Positions 34,392 through 34,657 of a stretch of 34,657 nucleotides of DNA are shown piece by piece. The translations under genes and the position numbers were made by a program. Positions within the stretch are counted from its first letter, which is position 1, and each line of letters opens with the position of its first letter. Source of the stretch: an uncultured Chlorobiaceae bacterium (GTDB taxonomy: Bacteria > Bacteroidota > Chlorobiia > Chlorobiales > Chlorobiaceae); assembly GCA_903836465.1 (NCBI GenBank), contig CAILRB010000029.1, positions 1 through 34,657 of the forward strand, written 5' to 3'. A model generated the notes under the pieces. It had not been told where the DNA came from. It worked only from the letters and a program-made list of their open reading frames with translations, and did no database searches.

Positions 34392-34657
34392 TAGTGTCAT
34401 GTCAAGAAAATAGTGTCGCATAAAATGCTTATATTTCCTTCATACTCAACCCAAACCCGGATTGATCATGAAGAAATACAAAGTAACCCTGACCCAAGAA
34501 GAGCGCGAAGGATTGGGGCCATCAGCAGCAAGGGTAAACATGCGGCTCAAACAGTACTGAATGCCCTAATCCTCCTTGCGTGTGACGAAGGAAAATTTCA
34601 ACAGCAACGCTCGATCAATGAGACGATTGCCTGCGTGTTAAACGTGAGCATGAAAAC
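34392..34657 (+). mobile_element. IS630-family element, left part, continues past the window
   Basis: The left end holds TAGTGTCATGTCAAGAAAA and a second TAGTGTC at 34411-34417, repeated at 19-base spacing, just before the transposase frame. This is consistent with a terminal repeat flanked by the TA dinucleotide that IS630/Tc1 elements duplicate. The right end lies outside the window, so the element's limits are unproved. Confidence 0.6.
34468..34657 (+). pseudogene. IS630-family transposase, N-terminal part, frameshifted
   Basis: ATG 34468 begins MKKYKVTLTQEEREGLG, then runs out of the family frame and stops at TGA 34558. One frame over, from about 34519, the match continues as ISSKGKHAAQTVLNALILLA, CDEGKFQQQRSINETIACVL and NVSMK, up to the window edge. 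This is the N-terminal HTH region of IS630-type transposases that start MKKYKVTLTQEER. A single-base change in the run TTGGGGCC near 34514-34521 explains the break. IS630 elements may use programmed frameshifting, but usually much later in the gene, so a decayed copy is more likely. The DDE catalytic part lies beyond the window. Confidence 0.8.

Overview
The window reads as a chromosomal segment of a green sulfur bacterium (Chlorobiaceae, Chlorobium/Pelodictyon-like). This is an inference from the style of the housekeeping proteins and intergenic sequence and from remembered family resemblance; no search was run. No tRNA, rRNA, CRISPR array or prophage was seen.

Layout. (1) 1-1050 is a decayed toxin-antitoxin strip: a truncated DUF4160 gene joined to an intact DUF2442 gene, then an intact antitoxin whose toxin is broken after 20 codons. 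(2) 1108-4955 (minus) holds a type I restriction HsdR subunit followed by a YgjP-type metalloprotease, with no hsdM or hsdS in view. (3) 5000-6172 is an M24 peptidase. (4) 6464-7287 is a wrecked fetA-fetB (UPF0014) metal exporter operon, bracketed by two near-identical 21-bp direct repeats. (5) 7434-9245 is a TPP riboswitch and thiC. (6) 9320-18831, almost all minus strand, is a compact core block: tpiA, a 74-aa protein and greA; htrA and trpE; lepB, lepA, fmt and def. One small plus-strand membrane gene lies between trpE and lepB. (7) 19245-21440 holds a Spy/CpxP-like periplasmic protein, a DUF302 relic, a ParB-like small protein and a broken outer-membrane beta-barrel gene. (8) 21503-24448 is a large M16 lipoprotein peptidase, and 24864-25766 a polytopic membrane protein. 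(9) 26444-33298 is a five-gene plus-strand surface-glycan cluster. (10) 33361-34657 is a second accessory strip: an antitoxin relic, a complete ParE-type toxin-antitoxin pair, an AAA ATPase fragment and the left end of an IS630-family element whose transposase is frameshifted.

How the genes work together. The core block covers translation (def, fmt, lepA), secretion and quality control (lepB, htrA), transcript elongation (greA), and central, tryptophan and thiamine metabolism. The most interesting system is the glycan cluster. It combines a 700-aa processive GT2 synthase carrying an unusual helical insertion, a periplasmic NodB deacetylase fused to a glycosidase-like barrel (PgaB-like architecture), a GT-C transferase, a GtrB-like polyprenyl-phosphate sugar synthase and a GtrA flippase. 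The last three resemble a Gtr three-component decoration module, so the cluster may make a partly deacetylated polymer that is then decorated in the periplasm. This is inference.

The ends of the window are rich in broken genes and remnants, so it is a good place to study gene decay. Several open frames begin at TTG or far upstream of the likely start; starts were reassigned where a Shine-Dalgarno sequence, an overlap or the conserved N-terminus allowed.
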